Below, piece after piece: positions 5,398 to 5,861 of a stretch of DNA of 5,861 bases (its first letter is position 1; the number at the start of each line of letters is the position of its first letter). The notes under the pieces were generated by a model. That model was given only the letters and a program-made list of their open reading frames with translations. It ran no database searches and was not told the origin of the DNA. Source of the stretch: Nitrospira sp. (GTDB taxonomy: Bacteria > Nitrospirota > Nitrospiria > Nitrospirales > Nitrospiraceae); contig JABMDG010000196.1 in the NCBI GenBank assembly GCA_015904045.1, positions 1 to 5,861 on the forward strand, in the 5' to 3' direction. A program made the position numbers and the translations under genes.

Positions 5398-5861
5398 GTG
5401 TCCATAGCCAGACAAGAACCGATCATTCGGTTTGAGCGCGCCTCGTTTGGGTTTCCTGGCGTCATTGCGCTCCAGGATATTTCGCTCACCATTCATGCCG
5501 GTGAGTTCGTTGGGGTCATCGGTCCCAATGGATCGGGGAAAACCACCCTCTGTCGCGCAGTCTTGGGACTGATGGCACCCATTGAGGGCCATCTGCATAT
5601 ATTTGACTGCGCCTGTGAAGAGTTACGATGCCACCATCGCGCCAAGATCGGCTATCTGCCGCAGAAAGGCGTCGTCGATCGCAATTTCCCGGTGACGGTA
5701 CTCGAAACTGTCATGATGGGCCGTTACGGCGCGTTAGGCCTGTTCAGACGTCCAACTGCCAAGGATCGAGACATCGCGATAGGCGCGCTGGCCCATGTAT
5801 CCATGGACGGACATAAGGACACCGCGCTCGGACACCTGTCCGGAGGCCAGCAGCAGCGCGT
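5398..5861 (+). CDS. znuC: Metal (zinc) ABC transporter ATP-binding protein, ZnuC type (3'-truncated)
   Basis: These are the first 154 codons plus two bases of an ABC ATPase that powers import of the metal delivered by the upstream ZnuA-like protein. Visible are the strand-A aromatic region FGFPG (17-21), Walker A GPNGSGKTT (42-50), the Q-loop YLPQK with Gln89 (86-90), and the signature LSGGQQQR (147-154), where the window ends. Walker B, the switch His and the C-terminus lie beyond the edge. The GTG at 5398 is the best start: no ATG, GTG or TTG occurs in frame between the znuA stop and it, and AAGGA lies upstream at a rather long 11-base spacing. The 48-base gap from znuA with no terminator indicates one operon, with a ZnuB-like permease expected next. 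A Cys/His group (Cys71, Cys73, Cys78, His79, His80) before the Q-loop is unusual. Family membership is certain. Zinc specificity is inferred from the neighbour. Confidence 0.92.
   Translation, partial: MSIARQEPIIRFERASFGFPGVIALQDISLTIHAGEFVGVIGPNGSGKTTLCRAVLGLMAPIEGHLHIFDCACEELRCHHRAKIGYLPQKGVVDRNFPVTVLETVMMGRYGALGLFRRPTAKDRDIAIGALAHVSMDGHKDTALGHLSGGQQQR

Overview
The window looks like chromosomal DNA from a moderately GC-rich Gram-negative bacterium. The protein types (receiver-GGDEF regulator, cytoplasmic beta-helix protein, YbgF-type TPR protein, AnmK, zinc ABC transporter) and the frequent GTG starts resemble Nitrospira and its relatives. That assignment is an inference from protein character, not a measured match. 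There are no tRNA, rRNA, CRISPR, transposase or phage signatures. Apart from two genes cut by the window edges, all genes appear intact.

Layout, left to right. (1) The 3' part of a receiver-GGDEF diguanylate cyclase (+), ending at 770. (2) A 96-base convergent gap with no evident terminator, then a minus-strand gene (867-1664) for a soluble right-handed beta-helix protein. (3) A 345-base divergent intergenic region (1665-2009) with a strong imperfect hairpin (1792-1830) and an exact sigma-54 -24/-12 match (1948-1962), placed correctly for the next gene. (4) A secreted YbgF-like TPR protein (2010-2504, +). (5) A minus-strand pair: anmK (3056-4246) followed after 8 bases by a membrane-anchored DUF2726 protein (2544-3047). 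(6) A plus-strand metal-uptake operon: a ZnuA-type substrate-binding protein (4393-5349) and the first 154 codons of its ATPase (5398 to the window end). The permease is presumably beyond the edge.

How the genes relate. Two units have clear functional logic. anmK recycles 1,6-anhydro-MurNAc from peptidoglycan turnover and is probably co-transcribed with the DUF2726 gene. The znuA-like and znuC-like genes form one high-affinity zinc (or related metal) importer. The YbgF-like protein is another envelope protein, but it has no Tol-Pal genes beside it and no N-terminal coiled-coil domain. The cyclase and the beta-helix protein have no evident link to their neighbours.

The best leads are the sigma-54-type promoter with an upstream palindrome, the regular cysteine ladder in the beta-helix protein, the altered conserved motif in the DUF2726 protein, and a Cys/His cluster in the zinc-transport ATPase. 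None of these amounts to a clearly new multi-gene system.
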